Shown: positions 1 through 8,714, counted from the stretch's first letter. The stretch is 64,000 nucleotides of DNA from JAGVSZ01 sp019137045 (GCA_046347635.1 JAXMFT010000001.1:310001-374000); one strand, 5' to 3'. Translations and numbers: made by a program. The notes: generated by a model from the letters alone, not told the origin.

Positions 1-1
1 G

Positions 2-574
2 CCCTACCCGTCGCACGCGGTGGTCCGCGTCGCCTGGAACGACGCGGTGATCGTCAAGCGCACGCTCGACGTGGGCGCGCAGACGCTGCTCTTCCCGTTC
101 GTGCAGGACGCGCAGGAGGCCGCGCGCGCGGTCGCCGCGACGCGCTATCCGCCGCGCGGCATGCGCGGCGTCGCCGGCACCACGCGCGCGACGCGCTTCG
201 GCCGGGTCAAGGACTATGCGCGGCGCGCGCACGAGGAGACCTGCGTGCTGGTGCAGGTGGAGACCCAGGAGGCGGTCGACGCGATCGAGGCGATCGCGCG
301 AGTCGACGGCGTCGACGGGATCTTCATCGGGCCGGCCGACTACCACGCCTCGCTCGGCCACACCGGCGAGACCGCCAACCCCGCGGTGCTGCCGAAGATC
401 GAGGACGCGGTGCGCCGCATCCGCGCGGCCGGCAAGGCGCCCGGCATCCTGACCGCGGACGAGAAGCTCGCGCGCCGCTACCTCGAGCTCGGCGCGCTGT
501 TCGTCGCGGTCGGCGCCGACGTCGGCCTGCTCGCGCGCGGGTCGGATGCGCTCGCCGCCAAGTTCAAGTCGTGA
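2..574 (+). CDS. HpcH/HpaI family aldolase/citrate lyase, 5' truncated by window edge
   Basis: The last 190 codons of a class II (metal-dependent) aldolase of the HpcH/HpaI family, which retro-aldol cleaves 2-oxo-4-hydroxy acids to pyruvate or a related 2-oxoacid plus an aldehyde. The open frame runs off the left edge. Visible family landmarks are VRVAWNDAVIVKRTLDVGAQ, the VQVETQEAVD stretch carrying the metal-binding Glu, and GIFIGPADYHASLGH with the metal-binding Asp. The substrate cannot be read from the sequence. Its stop overlaps the next start in a GTGA tetranucleotide, so it is probably translationally coupled to the 2-hydroxyacid dehydrogenase, which suggests a shared hydroxyacid pathway. 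Confidence 0.9.
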   Translation, partial: PYPSHAVVRVAWNDAVIVKRTLDVGAQTLLFPFVQDAQEAARAVAATRYPPRGMRGVAGTTRATRFGRVKDYARRAHEETCVLVQVETQEAVDAIEAIARVDGVDGIFIGPADYHASLGHTGETANPAVLPKIEDAVRRIRAAGKAPGILTADEKLARRYLELGALFVAVGADVGLLARGSDALAAKFKS

Positions 575-1509
575 AGCCCGAGGTCCTCTCCGTCGCGGGC
601 ATGCCCGGCCTCGACCGCGCATCGTTCGAGGCGCACTTCGCGATGCACTGGCTGTGGCAGGCGCCGGACCGGGAGCAGGTGCTGGCGGAGGTCGCCGCGC
701 GCGTGCGCGGCATCCAGGCGACCGGCGCCGCGGTGGTCGATGCGACGCTCATCGGCCGCCTGCCGCAGCTCGAGATCATCGCCTGCTGCGGCGTCGGCTA
801 CGACGGCATCGACGTCGCCGCGGCGCGCCGGCGCAACGTGGTCGTGACCAACACGCCCGACGTGCTCAACGACTGCGTCGCCGACCTCGCGCTCGGGCTG
901 CTCATCGACGCGAGCCGCGGCATCGGGCGCGGGGAGCGGCACGTGCGCGCGGGCAAGTGGCCCGAGGGCGGCACGCCGCTCCAGACCCGGGTGAGCGGAA
1001 AGCGGCTCGGCATTGTCGGCATGGGCCGCATCGGCCGGGTGATCGCGCGGCGCGCGGCCGGGTTCGACATGAAAATCGCGTACCACGCGCGGCGCAAGGC
1101 CGCCGACGTGCCCTTCGCCTACTACCAGCGGCTGGTCGACCTCGCGCGCGACTCCGACTTCCTCGTGGCGATCGTCCCCGGCGGCAGGGACACGTTCCAC
1201 CTGATCGACGAGGAGGTGCTGCGGGCGCTGGGTCCGCAGGGCATCCTCGTGAACGTGGCGCGCGGTCCGGTCGTGGACGAAGCGGCGCTCGTGCGCTGCT
1301 TGCAGGAGGGCGCGCTCGGCGGCGCGGCGCTCGACGTGTTCGAGGCGGAGCCGCGGATGCCCGAGGCGCTGTGGGCGATGGAGAACGTCGTGCTCACGCC
1401 GCACATCGGCAGCGCGACGCGCGAGACGCGCGCGGCGATGAGCCGGCTCACGCTGGACAACCTGGTCGCGCACTTCGCCGGCAAGCCGGTGCCGACGCCG
1501 GTGCCGTAG
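571..1509 (+). CDS. D-isomer specific 2-hydroxyacid dehydrogenase (glyoxylate/hydroxypyruvate reductase-like)
   Basis: A 312-residue NAD(P)-dependent 2-ketoacid reductase. The Rossmann motif GMGRIGRVIARRAAG is followed by YHARRK; basic residues after the second beta strand usually mean NADPH preference in glyoxylate/hydroxypyruvate reductases. The catalytic Arg (VARGPVVDE), Glu (DVFEAEP) and His (TPHIGSATRETR) are all present. The GTG start overlaps the stop of the aldolase by 4 bp. A hydroxypyruvate, tartronate-semialdehyde or phenylpyruvate-type substrate is possible; the exact one is not determinable. A TRAP transporter follows 80 bp downstream and may bring in the precursor. Confidence 0.9.
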   Translation: MKPEVLSVAGMPGLDRASFEAHFAMHWLWQAPDREQVLAEVAARVRGIQATGAAVVDATLIGRLPQLEIIACCGVGYDGIDVAAARRRNVVVTNTPDVLNDCVADLALGLLIDASRGIGRGERHVRAGKWPEGGTPLQTRVSGKRLGIVGMGRIGRVIARRAAGFDMKIAYHARRKAADVPFAYYQRLVDLARDSDFLVAIVPGGRDTFHLIDEEVLRALGPQGILVNVARGPVVDEAALVRCLQEGALGGAALDVFEAEPRMPEALWAMENVVLTPHIGSATRETRAAMSRLTLDNLVAHFAGKPVPTPVP

Positions 1510-1589
1510 GGGCCGGCGCATCGGTTAGACTTGCCGGCCACCCGCGCAACGGGATCTCCCCGGCGCACTTGACCATCGAGGAGCCAGTC

Positions 1590-2528
1590 ATGCATCTCGC
1601 CCGTACCCTCGCCGCGGCCGCCGCAGTCGTCCTCGCGCTGCCCGCTGCAGCGCAACAAGTGACCTTCATGACCGGCCCGCAGGGCGGCTCGTGGATCCCG
1701 CTCGGCGGCGCGCTGAAGGGGATGTGGGAGAAGGAGATTCCCGGCCTGCAGATCCAGCAGACGCCGGGCGCCGGGATCGCCAACGTGCGCGGCGTCGACG
1801 AGGGCAAGGCGCAGATCGGCTTCGCGAATTCGAGCAGCACGGTCGACGGGCTCGAGGGCCGCGCGCCGTATCCGAAGAAGGTCACCAACGTCTGCCAGGT
1901 CGCGAACCTGTACCCGCAGTACTTCCAGGTGGTGGCGCTCGCCGACGCGAAGGTGAACTCCTTCGCCGATCTCAAGGGCAAGACGCTCGTCACCCAGTCG
2001 AAGGGCAACACCGGGGAGCTGCTCACCCTGACGGTGCTCAAGCTGAACGGCATGGACTACGGCTCGCTCGCGAAGGCGAACTTCCAGGCCGCCTACACCG
2101 ACGCGGTGGGCATGATGAAGGACGGGCACGCGCAGGTCTTCACGCTCGGCACGACGGCACCCGCCTCCGCGGTCATGGACCTCGCCAGCGCGCGCGACGT
2201 GCGCCTCGTGCCGGTCGACGACAAGACCATGGGCGCGCTGAAGAAGGAGAACCCCGGCTACAACCGGCTCGTCATCAAGGCCGGCACCTATCCGAAGCAG
2301 GACAAGGACGTGCCGGTGATCGGGTACTCGACCCACATCGTCGCCGCCTGCAACCTGCCCGAAGACATGGTGTACCGCATGACCAAGGCGATGGCGGCGA
2401 ACGTCGCGGGCATGGCGGCGGTGGTGAAGCCGATCGAGGGCCTGACGCCGAAGGACATGGCGCTCGACATCGGCGTGCCGCTGCACAAGGGCGCGGCGAA
2501 GTTCTACAAGGAGGTCGGCGCCATCTAG
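1590..2528 (+). CDS. TRAP transporter solute-binding protein, TAXI family
   Basis: A 312-residue periplasmic receptor of a TRAP carrier. An N-terminal Sec signal peptide (about residues 1-22, ending ALPAAAQQ) is followed by TFMTGPQGGSWIPLGGAL, the start typical of TAXI-family proteins, and FANSSSTVDGL plus LKGKTLVTQSKGN further on. The ATG at 1590 is chosen because it gives an intact signal peptide. The fused permease follows after a 71-bp gap that holds a strong hairpin (2558-2582), an arrangement that would give more receptor than membrane protein. The substrate is unknown; TAXI receptors often bind dicarboxylates or amino acids. Confidence 0.92.
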   Translation: MHLARTLAAAAAVVLALPAAAQQVTFMTGPQGGSWIPLGGALKGMWEKEIPGLQIQQTPGAGIANVRGVDEGKAQIGFANSSSTVDGLEGRAPYPKKVTNVCQVANLYPQYFQVVALADAKVNSFADLKGKTLVTQSKGNTGELLTLTVLKLNGMDYGSLAKANFQAAYTDAVGMMKDGHAQVFTLGTTAPASAVMDLASARDVRLVPVDDKTMGALKKENPGYNRLVIKAGTYPKQDKDVPVIGYSTHIVAACNLPEDMVYRMTKAMAANVAGMAAVVKPIEGLTPKDMALDIGVPLHKGAAKFYKEVGAI

Positions 2529-2557
2529 GGGCGCGCGGCCGGCGCGGCGACGGACGG

Positions 2558-2582
2558 GACGGGGCGGCGCGGCCGCCCCGTC
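2558..2582 (+). terminator. GC-rich hairpin between TAXI receptor and permease genes
   Basis: A perfect 11-bp stem (GACGGGGCGGC against GCCGCCCCGTC) with a 3-nt loop, followed by TTG rather than a real T-run. It is best read as a partial terminator or an mRNA-stabilising structure that lowers permease expression relative to the receptor. Confidence 0.55.
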
Positions 2583-2599
2583 TTGCGTGGGGAGGACGC

Positions 2600-4486
2600 A
2601 TGTCGGAGGAGAAGGCACCCACCGCGCCGGTGACGCAGTGGCTACGCTGGATCGTCGCGGCGGTCGCGGTCGCGATGTCCGCCTATCACATGTACGTCGC
2701 CGCCTTCGGCCCGCCGGAGGCGATGATCTTCCGCGGGACGCACCTGCTCTTCGCGCTCGCGCTCGTGTTCATGCTCTACCCGGTCCGCCCCGCGGCCGGC
2801 GCGGGCTGGCGCACGGTCGACCTGGCGCTGCTCGTCGGCGGCTTCGGCGCGGTGCTGCACATCTTCCTCAACTACGACTACTTCACCAACCGCATCATCT
2901 ACATCGACGAGCTGACCCGCGCCGACAGGTTCTGGGCGGTGGTCGCGGTGCTGGTCGTCCTGGAGGGGACGCGGCGCGTGCTCGGCTGGGCGCTGCCGCT
3001 CACCGCGGCCGCGTTCCTCGCGTACGCGGCGTTCTTCACCCACGTGACGACGCCGGTGCTCATGGAGCAGCTCTACCTCTCGACCGAGGGGATCTTCGGC
3101 TCGACGCTCGGCGTGTCGGCCTCCTACGTGATGCTGTTCGTGCTGTTCGGGGCGTTCATGGAGAAGAGCGGCACCGGCCAGCTGTTCATGGATTTCGCGC
3201 TGTCCATCACCGGCCACACCGCCGGCGGGCCGGGCAAGGTGTCGGTCGTGTCCTCGAGCCTGTTCGGCACGGTGTCGGGCAGCGCGGTGGCGAACGTGAT
3301 GGTCGACGGCCCGCTGACCATCCCGCTGATGAAGCGCTCGGGCTTCCGGCCGCCGTTCGCCGCGGCGGTCGAGGCCACCGCTTCGACCGGGGGGCAGATC
3401 ATGCCGCCGGTGATGGGCGCCGCGGCGTTCGTCATGGCGGAGTTCCTCGCCGTGCCGTACGCGCAGGTCGCCCTGTGGGCGCTGGTGCCGGCGGCTCTCT
3501 ACTACGTCGCGGTGTTCTTCGCGGTGCACTTCGAGGCCAAGCGCTACGGCCTGCACGGCGTGCCGAAGGCCGAGCTGCCGCGCTTCGCCCGCGTGATGAG
3601 CGACCGCGGCCACCTCTTCATACCGATCCTCCTCATCCTGGTCGGCCTGATGTACGGCTACTCGGCGCCGCTGTGCGCGCTGGCCGGCGCGCTCGCCTGC
3701 ATGCCGGTCGCGCTCGCGCGCGCCACCACGCGCGCCGGCATCACCTGGCGCTCGGTGTTCGACGCGCTCGAGGACGGCGCGAAGAACACGCTCGCGGTGG
3801 CGATGGCGTGCGCCTGCGCCGGGATCGTGATCGGCTGCGTGACCATCACCGGCCTCGGCATCACCTTCACGCAGGCGGTGGTCGGGCTCGCCCAGAACGC
3901 GCTCGTCCTGGCGCTCGTCCTCACCGCGCTCGCCGGCATCGTGCTCGGGATGGGAATGCCGACCACGCCCGCGTACATCGTGATGGTCGCGCTGCTGGTG
4001 CCGGCCCTCATCAAGCTGGGCGCGCCGACGCCCGCCGCGCACATGTTCGCCTTCTACTTCGCGATCCTGTCCGCGATCACGCCGCCGGTCGCGCTCGCGG
4101 TCTTCGCGGCCGCGAGCCTCGCGAAGGCCGACCTCTGGGCCGCCGGCTGGGCCGCGGTGCGGGTCGGCGCGGCGGGGTTCATCGTCCCGTTCATGTTCGT
4201 CTACGAGCCGACGCTTCTGCTGATCGTAAAGGACTGGTCGGCGGAGTGGCCGTTCGTCGCCTGGTCGGTGCTCTCGGCGACGGTGGGCGTCGTCTGCCTC
4301 GCCGCCGGGCTGTTCGGCTGGCTGCTCGCGGCGACCCCTCCCTGGCAGCGGGCCGCCCTGCTCGCCGCTGCGCTCTGCCTGATCAAACCCGGGCTCGTCA
4401 CCGACGCGATCGGCCTGGCGCTCCTCGCGCTGGTGGTCGCCGTCCAGTGGCCGGCGCGGCGGCGGGCGCCCCACGGCCCCGCCTGA
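2600..4486 (+). CDS. TRAP transporter permease, fused 4TM/12TM (DctQ-DctM) subunit
   Basis: A 628-residue polytopic inner-membrane protein. The N-terminal part (about 1-140) has four hydrophobic helices like the small TRAP subunit. The rest is a DctM-like large subunit with conserved stretches SVVSSSLFGTVSGSAVANV, TASTGGQIMPPVMGAAAF and GMGMPTTPAYIVMVALLVPA. Fused small and large subunits are the rule in TAXI-type TRAP systems. A GGAGG ribosome binding site precedes the ATG. With the receptor at 1590 it forms a complete sodium- or proton-driven uptake system. Confidence 0.93.
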   Translation: MSEEKAPTAPVTQWLRWIVAAVAVAMSAYHMYVAAFGPPEAMIFRGTHLLFALALVFMLYPVRPAAGAGWRTVDLALLVGGFGAVLHIFLNYDYFTNRIIYIDELTRADRFWAVVAVLVVLEGTRRVLGWALPLTAAAFLAYAAFFTHVTTPVLMEQLYLSTEGIFGSTLGVSASYVMLFVLFGAFMEKSGTGQLFMDFALSITGHTAGGPGKVSVVSSSLFGTVSGSAVANVMVDGPLTIPLMKRSGFRPPFAAAVEATASTGGQIMPPVMGAAAFVMAEFLAVPYAQVALWALVPAALYYVAVFFAVHFEAKRYGLHGVPKAELPRFARVMSDRGHLFIPILLILVGLMYGYSAPLCALAGALACMPVALARATTRAGITWRSVFDALEDGAKNTLAVAMACACAGIVIGCVTITGLGITFTQAVVGLAQNALVLALVLTALAGIVLGMGMPTTPAYIVMVALLVPALIKLGAPTPAAHMFAFYFAILSAITPPVALAVFAAASLAKADLWAAGWAAVRVGAAGFIVPFMFVYEPTLLLIVKDWSAEWPFVAWSVLSATVGVVCLAAGLFGWLLAATPPWQRAALLAAALCLIKPGLVTDAIGLALLALVVAVQWPARRRAPHGPA

Positions 4487-4494
4487 ACGCGCGC

Positions 4495-5682
4495 ATGGCG
4501 GCCACGCACTGGCCGGCAGTGGCCGCGGCGATCTCGACCGGCGTGGTCGCAGCGGTGTACGTCGGCAAGCTCCCGCCGGCGCTGCCCGCGCTCAGCGCCG
4601 AGTTCGGACTGTCGCTGGTGGCGGCGGGCTGGGTCGTGTCGATGTTCAACGCGATCGCCACCGCCGGCGCGATCTTCATCGGCGTGCTGGCCGATCGCGC
4701 CGGCGCGTACCGGTCGTGCATCGCCGGGCTCGCGCTGCTCGTCCTGGGCGGGACCGTCGGCGCGGCGGCGACCGGTCCCGCCTGGCTGCTCGCCTCGCGC
4801 TTCATCGAGGGCATCGGGTTCGTGACCGTCAGCGTGTCGGCGGCCTCGCTCATCTTCGCCGCCGCGGCCGCCGCGGACCGCAAGCTCGCGCTCGCCGTGT
4901 GGAGCACGTACATGCCGTTCGGGTTCGCGCTCACGCTCTTCGCGGCGCCCGCGCTGATCGCCGCCGCCGGCTGGCGCGGCCTGTGGCTCGCGGCGATCGC
5001 GCTCACCCTCGCCTGCGCGGCCGGGCTCGCGGCCGCCCGCCGGCACTACGTCCGGCCGCCCGCCGGCACCCGCTCGCTCGCCTCGATCGGGGCGGGGTTC
5101 CGGCAGCCGGGACCGTGGTGGGTGGCCGCGGCGATGGGGTGCTACACCGCGCAGTGGAGCGCGATGATGATGTGGCTGCCGACCTTCCTCGTGCAGGAGC
5201 GCGCGGCCTCGGTCCTCGGCGCCTCGCTCGCGACCGCCGGCGCGGTGCTCGTCAACCTGCCCGGCACCCTCACCGGGACGTGGCTTCTCCAGCGCCACGT
5301 GCCGCGCGGGCGCGTCATCATGCTCGGCGCGGTCGCGATGGGGATCGCGGGCGTGGCGAGCCTCGCCGCGCCGCTGCCCGACGCCGCGCGCTACGCGGCC
5401 TGCCTCGCGTTCTCCTATTGCGGCGGCGTGATCCCCCCCGCGGTCCTGAGCTCCTCCCAGGCCTACGCGCGCTCGGGCGGGCAGGTCGCGAGCCTGCAGG
5501 GGCTCATCATGCAGGGCTCGAACCTCGGGCAGTTCGTCGGGCCGGTGGCGATCGCCGCGCTCGTCGCGGCCACCGGCGACTGGGCCCACGCCGCATGGGC
5601 GTTCGGCGCGGCCGCGGCCGGCGCGGCGGCCTGCGGCCGCGTGGTGGAGCGGGTCGAGCGGCGCGCCGCCCCATCCCGTTGA
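4495..5682 (+). CDS. MFS transporter (CynX/NimT-like)
   Basis: A 395-residue, 12-helix major facilitator. The first loop carries GVLADRAGAYRS, the loop 2-3 motif of the superfamily. Hydrophobic segments run evenly through the protein. The ATG lies 8 bp past the TRAP permease stop, so it is probably in the same transcript. The overall look (GKLPPALPALSAEFGLS at the N-terminus) fits CynX/NimT-type anion or drug carriers, but the substrate is not predictable. Confidence 0.85.
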   Translation: MAATHWPAVAAAISTGVVAAVYVGKLPPALPALSAEFGLSLVAAGWVVSMFNAIATAGAIFIGVLADRAGAYRSCIAGLALLVLGGTVGAAATGPAWLLASRFIEGIGFVTVSVSAASLIFAAAAAADRKLALAVWSTYMPFGFALTLFAAPALIAAAGWRGLWLAAIALTLACAAGLAAARRHYVRPPAGTRSLASIGAGFRQPGPWWVAAAMGCYTAQWSAMMMWLPTFLVQERAASVLGASLATAGAVLVNLPGTLTGTWLLQRHVPRGRVIMLGAVAMGIAGVASLAAPLPDAARYAACLAFSYCGGVIPPAVLSSSQAYARSGGQVASLQGLIMQGSNLGQFVGPVAIAALVAATGDWAHAAWAFGAAAAGAAACGRVVERVERRAAPSR

Positions 5683-5692
5683 GTTAGGTCAA
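5679..5692 (+). promoter_or_regulatory. FNR/ANR-type box upstream of universal stress protein
   Basis: TTGA-N6-TCAA matches the core of the FNR/Anr half-site pair (TTGAT-N4-ATCAA) apart from the inner T/A pair. It overlaps the stop codon of the MFS gene and lies 68 bp before the usp ATG. Usp genes are common FNR/Anr targets in pseudomonads and burkholderias. Confidence 0.45.
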
Positions 5693-5709
5693 ACTGCGGG
5701 GGCCGGGGC

Positions 5710-5730
5710 GTGCCACGATGGGCGTGGCAC
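5710..5730. repeat. 8-bp perfect inverted repeat in the usp leader
   Basis: GTGCCACG and CGTGGCAC separated by 5 nt, ending 30 bp before the usp start. It could be an operator or a 5' UTR hairpin. No known regulator can be assigned. Confidence 0.5.
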
Positions 5731-5760
5731 GCCGTCCAGCCAACCGCCCCGGAGAACGCC

Positions 5761-6591
5761 ATGCCCTACAAGACCGTCCTCGTCCACGTCGACAACGGCA
5801 AGCGCGCCGAGATGCGCGTCGACATCGCCTGCCGCCTCGCGAAGCTCTCGGACGCGCACCTGATCGGCCTGCACGCGCTGACGGTGATCCGGCTCCCGTC
5901 CTACGCGGTGGCCGAGGGCGGCGTGCAGGTGCGCGAGCTGCACGAGCGCATGGTGGCCGAATCGGAGGCGCGGGCGGAGAAGCTCTTCGCCAAGGCGGTA
6001 AAGGCGTCCGGGCTCGCGCGGTCGGAGTGGCGCGCGTCGCGCCGCGACGCCGTCGCGGCCGTCCCGGTGCACGGGCGCTACGCCGACGTGCTGGTGGTCG
6101 GGCAGCCCAACGAGGCCGACGGCAGCGGCGTCGAGTCGGACTTCGCCGAGCGGGTGCTGCTCGCCGCGGGGCGGCCGCTGCTCTTCATTCCCTACGCGGG
6201 CAGCTTCCCGCACATCGGCACGCGGGTGCTGGTGGCGTGGAACGCGAGCCGCGAGGCCACGCGCGCGGTCACCGACGCGATCCCGGTCCTGCGCGAGGCG
6301 AAGCAGGTCGACGTGGTGGCGTTCAACCCGAAGGAGGCGCCGCACGGCGAGGTGCCGGGCGCGGACATCGGTCTCTACCTCGCGCGCCACGGCATCAAGG
6401 TCAACGTCTCCCAGCAGACCGCCGAGGACGTCGACGTCGGGAACCAGCTGCTCTCGCGCGCCGCCGACCTCGACTCGGACCTGATCGTGATGGGCGCCTA
6501 CGGCCAGCCGCGGCTGAAGGAGCTCGTGCTCGGCGGGGCGACGCGCACGATCCTCAAGTCGATGACCGTGCCGGTGCTGATGTCGCATTGA
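5761..6591 (+). CDS. Universal stress protein, tandem UspA-like domains
   Basis: A 276-residue cytoplasmic stress protein. The N-terminal domain starts MPYKTVLVHVDNGKRAEM; the C-terminal domain (about 155-276) has VLVAWNASREATRA and the ATP-binding stretch VMGAYGQPRLKELVLGGATR ending VPVLMSH. The ATG at 5761 is preferred over an in-frame ATG at 5710 because a GGAG site lies just before it and the conserved protein begins here. It is monocistronic, between the FNR-like box and a strong bidirectional hairpin. A role in oxygen limitation or stress survival is inferred from the family. Confidence 0.93.
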   Translation: MPYKTVLVHVDNGKRAEMRVDIACRLAKLSDAHLIGLHALTVIRLPSYAVAEGGVQVRELHERMVAESEARAEKLFAKAVKASGLARSEWRASRRDAVAAVPVHGRYADVLVVGQPNEADGSGVESDFAERVLLAAGRPLLFIPYAGSFPHIGTRVLVAWNASREATRAVTDAIPVLREAKQVDVVAFNPKEAPHGEVPGADIGLYLARHGIKVNVSQQTAEDVDVGNQLLSRAADLDSDLIVMGAYGQPRLKELVLGGATRTILKSMTVPVLMSH

Positions 6592-6640
6592 CCGCGCGGC
6601 TCGCACGCACCCGATCGCCGCGCTGCCCCCCTCACCCCGG

Positions 6641-6668
6641 CCCTCTCCCCCAACCTCGGGGGAGAGGG
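6641..6668. terminator. Bidirectional hairpin between convergent usp and VOC genes
   Basis: A perfect 11-bp stem CCCTCTCCCCC/GGGGGAGAGGG with a 6-nt loop. This CCCTC/GAGGG type of element is common as a dispersed intergenic hairpin in betaproteobacteria. Its place between converging genes fits transcription termination in both directions. Confidence 0.7.
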
Positions 6669-6706
6669 GGCAGAGCCACGATGACCGCGCGGCGCGCGCG
6701 CGCCCG

Positions 6707-7096
6707 CTACGCCGGCGCGGCCTCCGACGGGTCGAAGTCGATCTCGATCTTCGCGTTGTTCGGATCGAGGAAGAAGAGCTGCCAGGTGCGGTACTCGGGC
6801 AGCCGCCGCAGCTCGTAGGGCACCCCTCGCGCCTTCAGCTTCGCCACCGTGCCCGCGAGGTCCTCGCCGCCGAAGGCCATGTGGTCGAGCACGCCCGGCA
6901 CGAGCTCCTCCCGGCTCCGCCCGGCGACGATGTGCAGGATCGGATCGCTCCCGCCCTCGGCGTAGAGCCACGCGCCGGGAAAGGCGAACGGGGGCCGCGG
7001 TCCCGGCTGCAGCCGCAGGTGCTCGGCGTAGAACGCGAGCGTCCGCTCCAGGTCGTCGGTGAGGATGGTGAAGTGGTTCATCGCCGTCACGGCCAT
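6707..7096 (-). CDS. VOC family protein (glyoxalase/dioxygenase fold)
   Basis: A 129-residue single-domain VOC protein. Two beta-alpha-beta-beta-beta units are seen. Candidate metal ligands are His in MNHFTILTDDLERT, His in VLDHMAFGG, and Glu in NNAKIEIDFDP. The length fits one VOC module that would dimerise. The reaction is unknown. It precedes the qmcA-like gene on the same strand by only 16 bp (downstream of it), so it may be the last gene of an nfeD-qmcA-VOC operon. Confidence 0.88.
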   Translation of the reverse strand: MAVTAMNHFTILTDDLERTLAFYAEHLRLQPGPRPPFAFPGAWLYAEGGSDPILHIVAGRSREELVPGVLDHMAFGGEDLAGTVAKLKARGVPYELRRLPEYRTWQLFFLDPNNAKIEIDFDPSEAAPA

Positions 7097-7112
7097 GGCG
7101 CGCTCCTCCCGG

Positions 7113-8108
7113 CTAAGCGGCTTTCTCGATTCCCGCCTTGGTGCGCTCGAGCACGGTCATCGCCGACGCGACCATGCTCGCGACGTCGGACAGGTCCGAC
7201 GGCACGATCATCGTGTTGCCGGCCTTCGCGAGGTGGCCGAACTGCAGGATGTACTGCTCGGCCACCTTGAGGTTCGCCGCCGATTGCCCGCCGGGCGCGC
7301 TGATCGCTTCCGCCACCGCGCGCACCGCGGCGGCGGTCGCCTCGGCGACCAGCCGCAGCGCGGTCGCCTCGCCCTGCGCCTGGTTGATCGCCGCGGTCTT
7401 CTGCCCCTCGGAATTGAGCACCGCCGCCTGCTTCTCGCCGTCGGCGATGTTGATCTGCTGCTGGCGCTCGCCCTCGCTCTTCGCGATCAGCGCGCGCTTC
7501 TCGCGCTCGGCGGTGATCTGCTGCTGCATCGCGCGCAGGATCGCCTCCGGCGGAGTCAGGTTCTTGACCTCGTAGCGCAGCACCTTCACGCCCCAGGGCC
7601 GGCCGGCCTGGTCGAGCACGCTCACGATCTGGCGGTTGATCTCTTCGCGCGACTCGAGCGTCCGGTCGAGCTCCATCTTGCCCACCTCGGAGCGCAGCGT
7701 GGTCTGCGCGAGCTGCGTGATCGCGAGCAGGTAGTCGGAGGTGCCGTAGGACGCGAGCCGCGGGTCGGTCACCTGGTAGTAGACGATGCCGTCCACCGCG
7801 AGCTGGGTGTTGTCCTTGGTGATGCAGACCTGCTCGGGCACGTCGAACGGCACTTCCTTCAGCGAGTGCTGGTAGGCGACGCGGTCGAGGAACGGGATGA
7901 TCCCGTTCAGGCCGGGCTGCAGCACCTCGTGGAACTTGCCCAGACGCTCCACCACCCAAGCGCTCTGCTGCGGCACGACGCGGATGCCCTCGATCACGAA
8001 CGCGATGATGAAAGCGGCGAGCGCGATCCCGATCGAGTAGGGCCGCGTCCCTTCCCACAGGTAGGCGAGGACCGAGACGACGAACGCGACGACGAGCTTG
8101 AGCAGCAT
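7113..8108 (-). CDS. qmcA: SPFH/stomatin-like protein (QmcA type)
   Basis: A 331-residue membrane-anchored prohibitin/stomatin homologue. One or two N-terminal hydrophobic segments (about 1-35) precede the SPFH domain (VVPQQSAWVVERLGKFHEVL onward; TKDNTQLAVDGIVYYQVTDP). An Ala/Gln/Glu-rich coiled coil follows (about 195-280). The start at 8108 is chosen because AGGGAG lies 6 bp upstream; the frame stays open for 60 more codons to 8288. The NfeD partner lies directly upstream, the usual pairing for membrane-microdomain scaffold proteins. Confidence 0.9.
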   Translation of the reverse strand: MLLKLVVAFVVSVLAYLWEGTRPYSIGIALAAFIIAFVIEGIRVVPQQSAWVVERLGKFHEVLQPGLNGIIPFLDRVAYQHSLKEVPFDVPEQVCITKDNTQLAVDGIVYYQVTDPRLASYGTSDYLLAITQLAQTTLRSEVGKMELDRTLESREEINRQIVSVLDQAGRPWGVKVLRYEVKNLTPPEAILRAMQQQITAEREKRALIAKSEGERQQQINIADGEKQAAVLNSEGQKTAAINQAQGEATALRLVAEATAAAVRAVAEAISAPGGQSAANLKVAEQYILQFGHLAKAGNTMIVPSDLSDVASMVASAMTVLERTKAGIEKAA

Positions 8109-8297
8109 GCTGGACTCCCTGGCGGCAGGGTGGTGCGGAATCGGGGCGCGCAGCGCCGGGACGGCGGCCGGGACGATCCCGCGCCGGCGCCCGCGCACTT
8201 CCCCGGAGGACTTCTTGCCGAGCAGCCCGGCGAGGAGACGGGCGAACTCCTCGGGGCCGGGCGGCTGCTTCTGCGGCTGGAGCGCCATCGCGGGGGC

Positions 8298-8714
8298 TCA
8301 GCGCTTGGCGACGCGCAGCGTGCTGCCGTCGACGCGCGTGATGTAGAAGACCTCGCCCGCCTCGCCCCGGGCCTCGCCCTCGACGACCGCGTCCCAGAGG
8401 GCGTCGCGGTACCTCACCCGCGCGGCCCGGTCGGCCTGGTTTACCCAGGCGTGCAGGGTGACGGGCTGCCCGACGTCGAGCGGGACCATGTCCGGGACGG
8501 CCAGCGCGTGCCGGCGGCTGCGGATCCAGAACACCCCGGCCACCGCGATCGCGCCGGCGACGACCACCTGCACGAGAAACGGCGCGCCGAACCAGGCGAC
8601 GCCGCCGGCGACGAACGCCGCGAGGCCGAGCACGAGCAGGTAGAACGTCCCGCTCATGAGCTCGGCGACGATCAGCGCGATCCCTGCGATGACCCAGATC
8701 CAGTACGTTTCCAC
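8298..8714 (-). CDS. NfeD family protein
   Basis: A 138-residue short NfeD protein with about three N-terminal transmembrane helices (YWIWVIAGIALIVAELMSG onward) and a C-terminal OB-fold-like soluble domain (about 80-138, ending VFYITRVDGSTLRVAKR). The GTG at 8714 is the likely start because it precedes the first conserved helix. NfeD proteins partner with SPFH proteins, and the qmcA-like gene lies downstream on the same strand. Confidence 0.85.
   Translation of the reverse strand: METYWIWVIAGIALIVAELMSGTFYLLVLGLAAFVAGGVAWFGAPFLVQVVVAGAIAVAGVFWIRSRRHALAVPDMVPLDVGQPVTLHAWVNQADRAARVRYRDALWDAVVEGEARGEAGEVFYITRVDGSTLRVAKR

Noticed and set aside
2642..4474. A 610-codon minus-strand frame opposite the TRAP permease
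   Set aside because: Same antisense artefact; the permease on the plus strand has clear transmembrane and family motifs.
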